Assembly: GCA_022410635.1 (NCBI GenBank)
Contig: JAJVDF010001856.1
Location: forward strand, 1 to 64,000
Direction of reading: 5' to 3'
Source: Tretioscincus oriximinensis
Lineage: Eukaryota > Chordata > Lepidosauria > Squamata > Gymnophthalmidae
Length of the DNA stretch: 64,000 bases
The notes beneath the pieces are model-generated. The model had not been told where the DNA came from and searched no databases. It saw only the letters and a list, made by a program, of their open reading frames with translations. A program made the position numbers and the translations under genes. This document shows, one piece after another, positions 21,388 through 31,242 of the stretch. Position 1 is the first letter of the stretch, and each line of letters opens with the position of its first letter.

Positions 21388-21700
21388 AGGCACGGATAGC
21401 TCAGTCGCTTAGGAATCCATCTCTCGCCTGGGAGATGGGGCTTGGAAGCCCTGTGTGGGACATGGGGAGGGCTGAGCACCTTCCACTAGCCTGTAGCTCT
21501 AGCCAACCCAGCTATTCGAAAGCATGAATGGCAAGAAGTGGCAACTGACTGCAAGTAGATACATGGGAACCATCACAGCCTGTGGGGAAGATAGAATGTC
21601 AGCCTTTGGGCAACAATACCCTTGTAAGCCGCTTTGAGTCCCTTTGAAAGGTGAGAACCCAGTATAAGGATATAAGAACCCAGTTCTAATTCTTCTTCTG
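21388..21700 (+). mobile_element. tRNA-derived SINE (family A), full length
   Basis: The head 'cacggatagctcagtcgctt' fits a Pol III A box (tRNA-like TAGCTCAG), followed by 'cctgggagatggggcttgg' in the B-box position. The body has 'gagcaccttccactagcc' and 'cagcctgtggggaagataga'. The tail 'aagccgctttgagtcccttt' resembles the L2 3' end, and a TTCTTC run closes it. These features together fit a tRNA-headed SINE mobilised by L2-type machinery. Confidence 0.85.
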
Positions 21701-21703
21701 CTT

Positions 21704-21803
21704 AAGATGCCCAAGTGGGCAACTGTGTAAAACAGAATGCTGTAGCAGATGGCCTGTTGCCCAGTTCAGCAGTGCTCTTCTTATGCTCTTATGTTCTTAA
21801 CAG
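21704..21803 (+). mobile_element. CR1 LINE 3' terminus
   Basis: 'agatgcccaagtgggcaact' and two TTCTTATG-type words at the end match the CR1 3' UTR. Confidence 0.65.
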
Positions 21804-21892
21804 GAGGCCTGCTATCTTTATCTGCTCTCAACTCTTTGCAAATGGTTTTTAAAGCTGTGCTGCCTGTCTCCCCACTGAAGTATCTAGGCATA

Positions 21893-22262
21893 AGAACATA
21901 AGATCATAAGAGGAGCCCTGCTGGATGGGAACGGAGCCCATCTAGTCCAGCCTTCTGTCTCACAATTGCACCTGGGCAGTCTGGAACAGAAGGTAAAATC
22001 TTCATCTGATCGCAACGCCCTGCAATTGGCATTTCAGTAGTACTGCCTGTTGCTCCATCCTAGAGGAAGCATATCCACCCTAGAAGCTGTTTATACTCTT
22101 GGTGTCCATGAACTTGTCTAATCCAGTCTTAAAGTTATCCAGGCTGTTATACCTCTTCTGGAAGTAAATTCCAAAGGCCAATGACCCTCTAGGTGAAAAA
22201 ATGCTTTCCTTTGTCCTCACTCTTCTGCCCATCAGTTTCAAGGAATCATTTATACATTTGTC
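21893..22262 (-). mobile_element. CR1 LINE 3' end
   Basis: It opens with 'aagaacataagatcataaga' and runs through the antisense 3' UTR and the end of ORF2 ('ggaagtaaattccaaaggcc', 'gtgaaaaaatgctttcc'). A stretch in the UTR is deleted compared with 18542. Confidence 0.85.
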
Positions 22263-22384
22263 CTGTATGTACTTGCCCAAGTCACAGCCTAGCTAATGCA
22301 AGGATCTTATCTCACACCCTGGCCTATCAATTACACCTGGGCATCTCAAGCTGCCAACAAAGGCAAAACCATTACCTGTTATCA

Positions 22385-22912
22385 ACTCTCTGCAAATGGG
22401 ACCCAAACCGGGGCAATTAATATTCATGCTAATTTGCATATTCATAAATATGCAAATTACCCACCAACATGCATTGCCTTCCAAAATTCCCACCCGAGAA
22501 ATCACACATGAAGCATGTGAGAATTTTTTTAAGTGTGCAAGAATTTTAAAACTGAGAATTTTTGGAGTACATCAGAATTTTTTTATTTTTTTACTGAGGG
22601 GAAGGTGCTTTCAGAAGCTGGCCCCAGTTGCCAGAACCCCCTAGTGGTGGCGCAGCAATTTTTTAAAAAATTAATAATTACAAAAAAAAATTGAAGTGTG
22701 TGAGAATTTTTATTTTTTTACTGATGGGAGAGTGCCTTGAGGAGCTGGTCTCGGATGCCAGAGCCCCCTAGTGGTGCTGCAGTGAATTTTTTTTAAAAAA
22801 AAATTTCTTGGCAAAAAACAGGGAAATGGCACACACACACCCGGGAAGGCAGGCTAGACACCCCAAAACCGGGTTCCCCCCCCCAAAAAAGGGGGCATTT
22901 GGTCAGCCTATA
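22385..22912. mobile_element. Octamer-containing repeat (family G) copy 1
   Basis: The left part has ATTTGCAT (22432-22439) and ATGCAAAT (22450-22457) facing each other. The middle has two tandem units with 'gtgtgagaattttt', 'tttactga.ggg' and 'gccagarccccctagtgg' (22500-22680 and 22690-22800). The right end, 22858-22912, equals the right terminus of the MITE at 5926-6123. The whole may be a longer member of that TIR family. Related copies are at 30969-31240 and 52520-52700. Confidence 0.65.
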
Positions 22913-22961
22913 GTATCTAAGCATCCATTGATACACTTGTCCTCCACAAATTTGTAATAAT

Positions 22962-23125
22962 TTAGAGGAGTCTTGCTGAATCTGGCTACAGTCCAGCTAG
23001 TCTAGTACTCTGCTCACACAGTGGCCACCAATTACTACTAGACATCTCAAGCAGAAAACAAAGGTAAAATCTTAACTTGCTCCCTGCAAAAGCCATACTA
23101 CCTATCTCTCTAACTAGGAGAAATA
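22962..23125 (-). mobile_element. CR1 LINE 3' fragment
   Basis: 'gaggagtcttgctgaatctgg', 'ctctgctcacacagtggcca' and 'tgcctgcaaa'-type words match the antisense 3' UTR of CR1. Confidence 0.65.
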
Positions 23126-23135
23126 CCTAAGATAG

Positions 23136-23443
23136 CATGGATAGCTTAGATGCTTAGGAATCTGTCTCTCGCCTGGGAGGTGGGGTTTTGTAGCCCTGCG
23201 TGGGACGTGGGGAGGGCTGAGCACCTTCCACTAGCCTGTAGCTCTAGCCAACCCAGCTATTTGAAAGCAAGAATTGCAAGAAATTGCAACTGACTGCAAG
23301 TAGATACATGGGAACCACCACAACCTGGTGGGGAAGATAGAATGTCAGCCTTCGGGCAAAATACCCTTTTAAGCCGCTTTGAGTCCCTTTGAAAGGTGAG
23401 AAAAGTGGGGTATAAGAACCAAGTTCTTCTTCTTCTTCTAAGC
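23136..23443 (+). mobile_element. tRNA-derived SINE (family A), full length
   Basis: It matches 21388-21700 along its whole length, with 'gcatggatagcttagatgct' as the head and a TTCTTCTTC end. It is close to the other copy in sequence, so the family was active in this lineage. Confidence 0.85.
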
Positions 23444-24215
23444 CATCTGTTAGCACAGCTGAGCAGTTGGCTTAAAGTATATTTAAGCTTAATATCTGCC
23501 TTCTATATGCATCCTAACTTCCTAACCACATTGTCTAAAACCTCTTACAAATGGCTTAGAGACATTCCAATCTGGTCAGCACCAGTCCTCCATGCCTAAC
23601 CCTTTCTCAAAGCTTTCCAGGCTGGTTTTTCTCTCCATCTCTGAGGAAGAATAAACATAACATGCAATTTGGTGTTTTTTTTTAAAAAACACCCAAAGAT
23701 TATATAATTATATGTGCTACTTTTCTTTGGATATTTACATAGTGAATATTCTAGGACTGATTATGTCAGTATAATTTTTATATATTTATAAAAGTAAATT
23801 TATAAAAATGTAAGGTTTATTTGATGAATTCAATAGATCCTATTTAGTAGACCTTCTCCCCCCCCCCCCCCCCGGTTAGTTATTCCCAAAGATTAAACAA
23901 ACAATACGAAACTATAGCATTAATCTTTAAAATAATGCCCATCAAAATCCACAATGGAAAGTACATTTGTTTGTTAATATCTGGAAGGCCAGAGATTTCT
24001 TGACCCAGCATTGAAGAATTTTGATTCAGTAGGTCATGCTGGAACAATGCACCCTATTCCCATATCCATTTTTTCACTAATGAAGATGGTAGTACAACTA
24101 GAAGGATCTAAATTGCAGATCTTAATATATCGGCTGGTCAATATGGCAAAAGATGTCCCTTTAGATATTTGCTGTCAAAGTCATTTGAGGATTTGCAACA
24201 ACTTGAACTGGAATA
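23444..24215. other. Unassigned; contains a 16-bp C homopolymer
   Basis: The only notable feature is a run of C at 23858-23873. The rest is AT-rich with no recognised element. Confidence 0.4.
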
Positions 24216-24444
24216 TCATGGAAGAGGAAGAAAGAGAAGGAGAGCAGAGAGGAGGAGAGTCAGTTTTTATACCCCACTTTTCTCAACTCCTTTCTTCACA
24301 ACAGACACATGTAAAGTTTGTGGTGCTGAGAGAGCTCTGAAGGACTGTGACCATCCCAAGGACACCTTGCTGGATTTTGTGGAAGTGTGCAGAATCGAAC
24401 CAGAGGATTTCCAGGTAAGAGTTTGACACTCTAACCACTAGAGA
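24216..24444 (-). mobile_element. tRNA-derived SINE (family B-like), diverged
   Basis: 'accccacttttctcaact', 'gtggtgctgagagagctctg', 'gaatcgaacc' (B box on the minus strand) and 'actctaaccacta' are in the order of an antisense family B SINE. The sequence is more diverged than the 31613 copy. A (GAAA)n run follows at 24447-24482. Confidence 0.72.
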
Positions 24445-24654
24445 AAGAGAAGAAAGAAAGAAAGAAAGAAAGAAAGGGAGAGAAAGGTGGGTGGGGGAAG
24501 AGAGAAATATTTTCTGCCAGTCTGGAGAATCCATGAACTAGGATTGATTGTATTTTTTCACAAGGGAATTAAAGTTTCCAGGTAAGAGAGTCTATAAATT
24601 CTTTAGTGTTTTTTTTAATCGGCTTCACTTTCCAGAAAGCCTGCTGTATGTCAC

Positions 24655-24740
24655 AATGTTTATTATTAGATGTTTATATTGCCCTATTACTGCAGTCTTA
24701 GGGCAATGTTCAATAAGATCAATTACAAAAAGAAAAATAA
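24655..24740 (-). mobile_element. Possible L2-like 3' tail
   Basis: 'gatgtttatattgccctatt' and 'cttagggcaatgttcaa' resemble the antisense L2 tail at 40196, but the segment is too short to be sure. Confidence 0.3.
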
Positions 24741-24889
24741 AGATAAAAAGGAATAGGAATGAAAATGAAAAACTCTAAAAATGGACATGATTACAGGAGG
24801 GGTCCCCCTTTAGATTTTTCCCTGGGGTGTAATTCCTTACACTGGTCCCTGGGTATCATGTGTTTTATCTCTGGAAATGGGTATGGGGC

Positions 24890-24965
24890 CTTCTTATGCG
24901 GGAAAGGGTTAAAGGATCTAGGGATGGTTAGTCTGCAAAAGAGAAGAGATGATTGTGCAGGAGAA
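24890..24965 (+). mobile_element. CR1 LINE ORF2 fragment
   Basis: 'gggttaaaggatctagggatg' and 'agtctgcaaaagagaagaga' match the sense of 'LKDLGMFSLQKR' in CR1 ORF2. Confidence 0.65.
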
Positions 24966-25349
24966 TTCCTTGATCAGATCTGTTGGGCTCTCCTGCACGT
25001 GTTCTTTTGTTACTCGACACCATTGTCTTTTTAACACATTGTGTAGAGGGGGCCTTAGTGTGCTTTACAGGCTGGTTTTTTTCTTGCTTTCTTACACTAG
25101 GAAGATGTGAGTGCCCCATGGTTCAGTGGCATACACACCATCATATCTCAAGACAGCTACCCTAGTTTACAGTCAGCAAGCATTCTTAATAGAATCATAG
25201 AGTAGAATCACAGAATCATAGAGTTGGGAGGGACCTCCAGGGTCATGGGGTCCAACTACCTGCTCAATGCAGGATTCACTAAACCATCCCAGACAGATGA
25301 CTGTCCAGACTCTGTTTGAATACTTCCAGCAAAGTCTGCAGCAACCTGT

Positions 25350-26083
25350 TCCACTGATTTACCATTGACTGTCAGAAAGTTTTTTTCTGATCTCTAATCT
25401 AAATCGCCTCCCTTGCAGTTTCATGCCATTGTTTCTAGTCCTTCCATGTGCCCATGAGAACAATGTTGATCCCTCTGCTCTGTGGCAGCCCTTCAGATAT
25501 TTGTAGGCAGCTATCAGGTCTCCTCTCCGTCTTCCCTTTTGCAGACTAAACATCCCCAGATCCTTTAACCGTTTCTCATAGGACTTCATGGTTTCCAGAC
25601 CACACACCATCCTTGTAACTCTCTTTTGTACTTGCTCTAGTTTATCAATGTCCTTTTTAAATTGGGGCCCCCAGAACTGAACACAGGATTCCAAGTGTGG
25701 TCGTACCAAAGTACTGTAGATAGGAATAATTACTTCACGTGAGCGAGATTCTATGCCCCTCTTGATACATCCCAGGATTATGTTTGCCTTTTTCGCAGCT
25801 GCTTCACACTGTTGACTCATGTTTAATCTGTGATCTACCAAAACACCCAGGTCCTTCTCACCTGTGCTGCTGCTCAGACATCTTCCTCCCATTCTATATG
25901 TGCTGTTTTCATTATTTTTGCCCAGATGTAGGATCTTGCATTTCTCTCTGTTAAATACCATTCTGTTAGTTTCAGCTTGTCTAGATCTTTTTGAATCCTA
26001 TCTCTATCTTGTTTAGCATTAGCAACACCGTTTGGTTTTGTGTCATCAGCAATTTGACAAGTTCTCAACTCCTTACTTGCCAC
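25350..26083 (-). pseudogene. CR1 ORF2 C-terminal remnant
   Basis: The minus strand encodes IADDTKPNGVANAKQDRDRI, the remains of the RT catalytic F/I-A-D-D box, in one frame up to 26083. A second frame (25961-25359) of 200 codons carries the thumb and C-terminus: REKCKILHLGKNNE, GEKDLGVLVDHRLNMSQQC, VRPHLESCVQFWGPQFKKDI and LEQVQKRVTRMV. The two frames overlap at a frameshift near 25900. The polymerase fingers and the first catalytic Asp are absent, so the protein cannot be active. Confidence 0.88.
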
Positions 26084-26361
26084 AGTCCTGTTTTGTGTTA
26101 ACTTGCTGGAGACCTTCTTTTGGTGTGACTATTTTGTGAACTCCGACACTGATTTTTTTAAGTTTCTTATAAGTTTTTTATTCTCTCTTGCTGATCTAAA
26201 TATTGTAAATAAGGCCTGAACGAGGTGCTTTGTGTGGACTAACTTTATTTTTTCTGCAAGAGAAGAAACAACTGCTGGTTTTCTATTCCTGCGTTCTGGA
26301 TGCTGCACACTCTGCTGTTTTGGACTATGTTCTGCTAAGTTCCATTACTCAACAAAAATCT

Positions 26362-27560
26362 TGTTCCATCTTCTTTTTCCATGACCATCCACTGGGGGGT
26401 AAATGAGAAGACTACCTGTGCTCCCAGTTCCTTCACTTTGCTGCCTAGGTCCCTATATGTATCAATAGAAATGGGTAGTCATCTGTAGGACGCAAGAGTC
26501 TTGGCAGCCTCTCAGACACGTCTTCGTTTTGTGCACCTGGAAGACAGCAAACCTCTCGTGAGGTTATGTCAGGTCTGCACACAGCCACTTCTGTTCCTCT
26601 CAATAGGGAATCCCCCACCACTCTCCTCTTCTTCTTTCCTTCTTTCCATCTTCTTCTTCCATGACCATCCACTGGGGGGATAGATGAGAAGACAACCTGT
26701 GCTCCCATTTCCTTCACTTTCCTTCCTAGATTCTCAAAATCTCTACAGATAGTTTCAAAATCTCGTGTCGCACTGTCGTTTGTCCTTATATGTATCAATA
26801 GAAATGAGTAGTCATCTGTAGGACGCAAGAGTCTTGGCAGCCTCTCAGACACGTCTTCGTTTTGTGCACCTGGAAGACAGCAAACCTCTCGTGAAGTTAG
26901 GTCAGGTCTGCACACAGCCACTTCTGTTCCTCTCAATAGGGAATCCCCCACCACTCTCCTCTTCTTCTTTCCTTCTTTCCATCTTCTTCTTCTTCTTCTT
27001 CTTCTCAGGGACAGTTGGTTTTCTCAGTTCAAGAGGTTTCTGAGTGATAACTGGACTGCTCTTCATGGGTGGACTAGAGGTATCATTCTGCACCTCTTCG
27101 TTGTTCTCCTGCACGAGACCCTGGTACCGATTCCTAAGCTGTGTAGGTGCTGACTGCCTCCTAGCCCTCCTCCTTCCCTGAGTCACATGTTTCCATTCCG
27201 CTGCTTCTATAGGTATGCTAGGATTTTCTTTCTCTTCATGAATCTGAAGGGGATCTTCTCTTTGGTCGAGGAAGTCCTCCGCATCCCTAGTGAGTTTCAG
27301 GGTGGGCACTCTCTCCTCGAGGCTTCACACCTTTTCTTGTAGCAGCGACACAAGCCTGCATTTGTGGCAGGTGAAGTCTGTCTTCTCTTCTGGGCATACT
27401 GTAAACATATTACATTCAATGCAGAAGACCGTGAGGTTGCTCTTCTCTTCCATGTGGCTTAAGGTAAGACGACGAGCTTTTCTTATTAGCTTTTCACTTT
27501 GTAGGTGTAAAAATTCAGAGGGCTCGTGACATCCTCTGGTTTCCTGGTGGACCAAACCTG
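26362..27560 (-). pseudogene. CR1 ORF1 remnant with zinc finger and SGNH esterase-like region
   Basis: CR1 ORF1 encodes a protein known to carry a PHD-like zinc finger and an esterase domain. Here the N-terminal part (27555-27325) has CIECNMFTVC followed by CHKC, a Cys-rich finger. Next is a charged linker (27309-26985). The esterase part follows with MVGDSLLRGTE, whose G-D-S is the nucleophile block of SGNH hydrolases, then PGAQNEDVSERLPRLL and LLIHIRTND. Frame breaks separate the pieces. The esterase region is tandemly duplicated. Confidence 0.82.
26365..26977 (-). repeat. Tandem duplication within CR1 ORF1 esterase region
   Basis: Unit 2 (26645-26977) is 333 bp, equal to 111 codons, so it keeps the reading frame. 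Unit 1 (26365-26644) is the same sequence with about 53 bases removed. Units start with TCCATCTTCTT on the plus strand. Small differences between them (for example 'gaggttatgtc' and 'gaagttaggtc') argue against an assembly copy. Confidence 0.85.
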
Positions 27561-27697
27561 GTGTCTTTTTGACTTGTGGTGAGTTTTAGCTTCTTCCCAG
27601 CATGCACTAGGAATATGCAAATTGTTCCCTGAGGTTCAGAAATCTTTTTTCACAGCAGAGCAGTGATTTTTTTCATATTGGTTACTATTTTTAAAAT

Positions 27698-27920
27698 CCA
27701 GCAAAGGAGCTAGCAGCGCTTTGAGACTAACTTGAGAAAAGTGGTTGGCATAAGTTTTGGTAGACAGGTCTACTTCTTCAGAAGAAGACGTAGACCTGTA
27801 GAAGAAGAAGTAGACCTGTCTACCAAAACTTATGCCAACCACTTTTCTCAAGTTAGTCTCAAAGCGCTGCTAGCTCCTTTGCTGGACTTGCTGCTAGACT
27901 AACACGGCTATTTCTCTGAA
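27698..27920 (+). mobile_element. Palindromic Penelope-like/hammerhead-type short element, 12-bp TSD
   Basis: The element is flanked by TATTTTTAAAAT on both sides (27686-27697 and 27921-27932). Its left half is the reverse complement of most of its right half. The right half is the sense unit: stem 'gtagacctgtctac', then 'aacttatgccaacc', 'gttagtctcaaag', 'gctagctcctttgctgg', 'agactaacacggctattt' and 'tctctgaa'. Similar short sequences are widespread in reptile genomes, and Penelope-like elements are known to carry hammerhead motifs. Assigning this one to Penelope is my inference from the stem/GAAA architecture and variable inverted structure. Confidence 0.55.
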
Positions 27921-27949
27921 TATTTTTAAAATGTATATGAAATCCAAAT

Positions 27950-28150
27950 AGAACTATCCTTTAGTTGTGGTGTACAATTTCAGTTTGCTAAAAATCCCCA
28001 AACTCCAAACTCTCTCCCCATGCGATTTTCTCCCCCTTTTCCTTGGGCTGGAAAGAGGATATAACCGAGCCTGTTTACTAGTTCCTTCCTATGTGACATC
28101 ACCAAGCTCCTCCCACTTCAGAGCATGTGCTCAGGGTGCTTAGTACTGCT
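27950..28150 (+). repeat. Unclassified interspersed repeat, family X copy 2
   Basis: It matches 1418-1725 in rearranged order: 'ctttagttgtgg', 'ccccaaactccaaactctct', 'ttttccttgggctgg', 'gagcctgttt', 'caagctcctcccacttcaga'. The internal repeat seen in copy 1 is single here. Confidence 0.6.
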
Positions 28151-28924
28151 GCCACAGCAGTACGATCATCATGCAAAAGGTTTATAGGCAACCATGTGCC
28201 AGTGTGAACTACAAAGAAGTTCTGCAAATAGAGAAGGTAGCTTTAAAATCCCAGAAAGCCCCCATGTTTGTGCAAGGTAGGTGTCTCTTGTCGCATCCCA
28301 TAGTATTTCAAAAGGAGATTATTTCTGCCCACGGTTATGCAAGGGAGGGGTACCCAAGTTGTGTTCAAATCTTTTGGCACAGTTGCAGCCTTTATTCCAC
28401 CATCCAAGTTGGCTGCTTGTGCACATCTAATCGTAAAATATTTGCATTTCAGAAAGCTACTTATTTTATGCTTCTGTTGCTTCCCCCAAATGAGATATCA
28501 AAGATCAAAAAGAGATCAGAAGGAACTTGCCTGGAAGGCATTGCTGTTCTCATGTGCAGAAAACATCTGCAAAAGTGGGGGGAAACTGCCACTTGTGCAA
28601 ACATGCAAGGCAAGGAGGGAAGTTCTAAGTTCAGAGCACTTCCAATGGTGGGAAGATTATGGTGACCCAGTTAAAGATTTTGGCAAGTAAAAAGATCTTG
28701 GACATAACTTGTGCCAAGTGAGCTAGGCAAAGGGTTCGTTCTTTTGCCAGGGTATTAATTATATGGGATGCTTAATGTTCAATTGAGCATAGACAGATCT
28801 GGCACCTTTGCAATCAAGTACGATGACATCATCGTCTTATCTGTCAGACTTAATAAGCAAAACTTTGGCCTCCATGGAAACACTATTTTGCAAATCCTTG
28901 ACGTTATGAATTGTTGACCAATAC
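28151..28924. other. Unassigned; long frame without motif
   Basis: A 164-codon plus-strand frame (28171-28665) and an overlapping 117-codon frame are open, but neither shows a recognised domain. They overlap each other, and a frame of this length is plausible by chance at this composition. Treated as non-coding. Confidence 0.4.
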
Positions 28925-29240
28925 TATTTATTTATTACCAGTATTTATTTGCATTTCTATAGTGCCCTAGACCCAAAGGTCTTAGGCGGATTAACTGTAA
29001 AAACAGAATTAACGTGTTAGAATATAATAGTACCGTGCAGTAAGGAAGACAGCGCTATTTTTCAAGCCGAAGGCCTTAAAGAGGTGCCTCCACAGGTCTA
29101 CCATATGATAAAAGGCACACCTGGGACTAGGTCCCCTCGTGGCACCAAGGGCAAGCAGGAAATCCAGCACCATCATGAAATTCTGCACCTGCTCCAGTTT
29201 GGTCATGTTTCACCCCAGAGCAACTATGCTGCATCATTGT
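28925..29240 (-). mobile_element. L2 LINE 3' end
   Basis: It opens on the plus strand with 'tatttatttattaccagta', 'gccctagacccaaaggtctt' (antisense L2-like tail). It continues into a minus-strand frame with 'DLWRHLFKAFGL', fitting the end of L2 ORF2. Confidence 0.6.
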
Positions 29241-29440
29241 TGGATACTGAGGTGGAGCAGGTTGCGCCTTTTTATTATTTATTTAACTCCCAGTAGTTTA
29301 AAAAGGCCTGAAACAAAAGTTTAAAATCATGCAAGCCGAGCACCTCCTGCACCAGTGTGCCTGTGCTGGGTACCCCCTCTACACCAGTCCTGCCTCTGCA
29401 TCGGTGCAGTGACAGGAGCTGGACGTCTTCAGAGGTTGGA

Positions 29441-29917
29441 CAGTGATGGTGAACCTTTTGAGCTCAGTGTGTCAAAATTCGTAAGAACGCTAGCTTAACG
29501 TGGGTGCCGTGTCACATCTAGAAATATCCATAATTCTGTGATATTTCAGAGAAATAGCCGTGTTAGTCTAGCAGAAAGTCCAGCAAAGGAGCTAGCAGCA
29601 CTTTGAGACTAACTTGAGAAAAGTGGTTGGCATAAGCTCTCGTAGACAGGTCTACTTCTTCAGACAGGTCTACTTCTTCTTCTCCTAGACCTTCTCAAGT
29701 TAGTCTCAAAGTGCTGCTAGCTCCTTTGCTGGATTTCTGTGATATTTGTATCTTGAGTCTAGTATTTTTGGTCTATATATTTATTAAAGAAGCAAAAACA
29801 AATAATTGTGACTTTTTTCTCTTCAGTTTTAATTTTAATTTAATCAGGGTGGTGGCATGTCACCCAAAATGTCTTGGTTTGTCATTAAACATACGTGTCA
29901 TAGGTTAGCCATCACTG
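29441..29917. mobile_element. Non-autonomous hAT, split by a Penelope-like element
   Basis: It begins CAGTGATGGTGAACC and ends GGTTAGCCATCACTG, inverted hAT termini. The interior ('gtgtcaaaattcg', 'gtgtcacatctagaaatat', 'aaagaagcaaaaacaaata') matches the copy at 48947-50386. It is interrupted at 29547-29734. No intact 8-bp duplication remains at the CR1 junctions, so some flank was lost or mutated. Confidence 0.8.
29547..29734 (-). mobile_element. Palindromic Penelope-like element, 13-bp TSD
   Basis: It is flanked by TTCTGTGATATTT (29534-29546 and 29735-29747). The order is reversed compared with 27698-27920: the complete antisense unit comes first, then a shorter inverted piece. On the minus strand the core reads CTGAAGAAG, a GTAGAC/GTCTAC stem, then GAGAGC, one change from GAAAGC. 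Confidence 0.6.
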
Positions 29918-29982
29918 GTTTAATGAATCCTACATTGAGCAGGGGGTTGGACCTGATGACCCTGGATGGTCATGATTCTATG

Positions 29983-30968
29983 AGCTCCCAGAACCAAACT
30001 ATCTGGCCAGGAGCCTGAAAATTTTGGAGGAGCTTGGTTTATCTTATACCCAAAGCATGCAAGAGTTTTTTATGATGGGACGTAACATCACCCTGGGCAC
30101 CACTTTTCCCAGAAGTAAATGCTGGAAATGACTGTCCCTCAGGTAAGGGGGATTTACTCATGTAACCCTGCACAAGATCATGTATGAGGGTACAGTATCT
30201 CATAGACTGCACAAGATTCTCATGCACTTCCCATCATTTCATCGATGCCCCCCCCGGTGGTTGACTGGGTCTAAAAACATTGGTTATTTATAATATAGAC
30301 ATTTATAATACATTCATACTGTAGACACCAGAAACATCAGCGAAAACGATGAAGCTCTTGTTTGCCGTAGAATTGCTTCCTACAAACAAAATCTAGCTGG
30401 ATCCATTTGTGAAGGGCGGTGTTTATGTGCAGGAGTTCTCCACCTCCTTGATCCACATCTGTGGCCCTGACGGCAGCTCTATTTACGTAGGTTTGGGTGA
30501 CTACTCCTAACTGAATACACAGGAAATCCCAAGGGTGCTGGGAGAGTGCAGCTGTTTGGATGGCTACTAAAACTGAAGGCTCCAGAAGGCCAAGAAAGGA
30601 AATCCATGGAGACACACCTGCTGTAAACACAGAACATTTCTTTGCCACTCTTCACCAGGAAATTCTAGGGTAATTCATTCTATTCAATTAAAAGATTTAT
30701 ATCTCGTCTTCCACTTGAAGATTCCAGACCAGGACATAACAAAAGACAAAAGGTCAATAAAAGCATAACCCATCTAAACTGCCTCCTTAACTCCCCCCCA
30801 CCCCTACTTCAGCAGGGCTATATTTTGGAATTAGAAATAAATTAGAAGAGGAGTTAAGGGTTTTGGCATCTGGTTAAAACCTCTTTATACCAATGCTTTT
30901 GACTTCTAATTCCAAATTAATGAAATAAATTAGAAGCCAGGGAATCATTGCAGAGAAGACCCTTTTCG
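29983..30968. other. Unassigned; one 103-codon minus-strand frame
   Basis: The minus frame 30648-30337 has no recognised domain. A segment near 30690-30760 ('gatttatatctcgtcttcca') may be an old L2-type tail. The rest is unassigned. Confidence 0.35.
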
Positions 30969-31240
30969 TAGACTGACCAGATTTCCTGAAGTCCAAACCT
31001 GGGTGATTAATACTCATGTTAATTTGCATATTCATGAGTATGGAAATCACCCACCAACATGCATACCTCTCCAAAATCCCCGCCCGAGAATTTTTTGAAG
31101 TGTATCAGAATTTTTTATTTTTTATTTTTTTTTAATGAGCAGAGGGTGCCGTCAGGAGCTGTCCCCAGTTGCCAGAGCCCGCTAGTGGTGATACAGTTAA
31201 TTTTTTTAATCTTTTTTTTTTACTTTTCTTTCATCAACAA
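30969..31240. mobile_element. Octamer-containing repeat (family G) copy 2
   Basis: It starts GACTGACCAGAT, close to the AGGCTGACCAGAT terminus at 5926. The left part has ATTTGCAT (31022-31029) and a decayed ATGGAAAT (31040-31047), then 'gccagagcccgctagtgg'. The right end is lost. Confidence 0.65.
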
Positions 31241-31242
31241 AA

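Larger units (their letters stand above)
25186..27560 (-). mobile_element. CR1 LINE with ORF1, internally deleted
   Basis: The antisense element has its 3' terminus at about 25190 ('aatcatagag', 'agaatcacagaatcatagag'), an ORF2 C-terminus (25350-26083), an inter-ORF-like segment (26084-26360) and ORF1 (26362-27560). The endonuclease and most of RT are missing. The gene order (ORF1 upstream of ORF2 on the minus strand) is normal for CR1. Confidence 0.88.
29400..29982 (+). mobile_element. CR1 LINE 3' end split by a hAT
   Basis: Left part 29400-29440 ('ggacgtcttcagaggttgga') and right part 29918-29982 ('gtttaatgaatcctacattg', 'gacctgatgaccctgg', 'atgattctatg') are consecutive pieces of a sense CR1. 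The hAT between them is younger. Confidence 0.75.

Noticed and set aside
27781..27850. CRISPR-like short repeats ('gaagaag', 'gtagacctgt')
   Set aside because: Only inverted and irregular repeats, in a vertebrate transposon context. There are no regularly spaced spacers.
28171..28690. 164- and 117-codon overlapping plus-strand frames as a host gene
   Set aside because: No recognised domain, overlapping frames, no splice or promoter context. A frame of this length is plausible by chance in 64 kb of six-frame sequence.
30337..30648. 103-codon minus-strand frame as a retroposed host gene
   Set aside because: The protein was not recognised and there is no poly(A) tail or target duplication near it. 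Kept only as a note.
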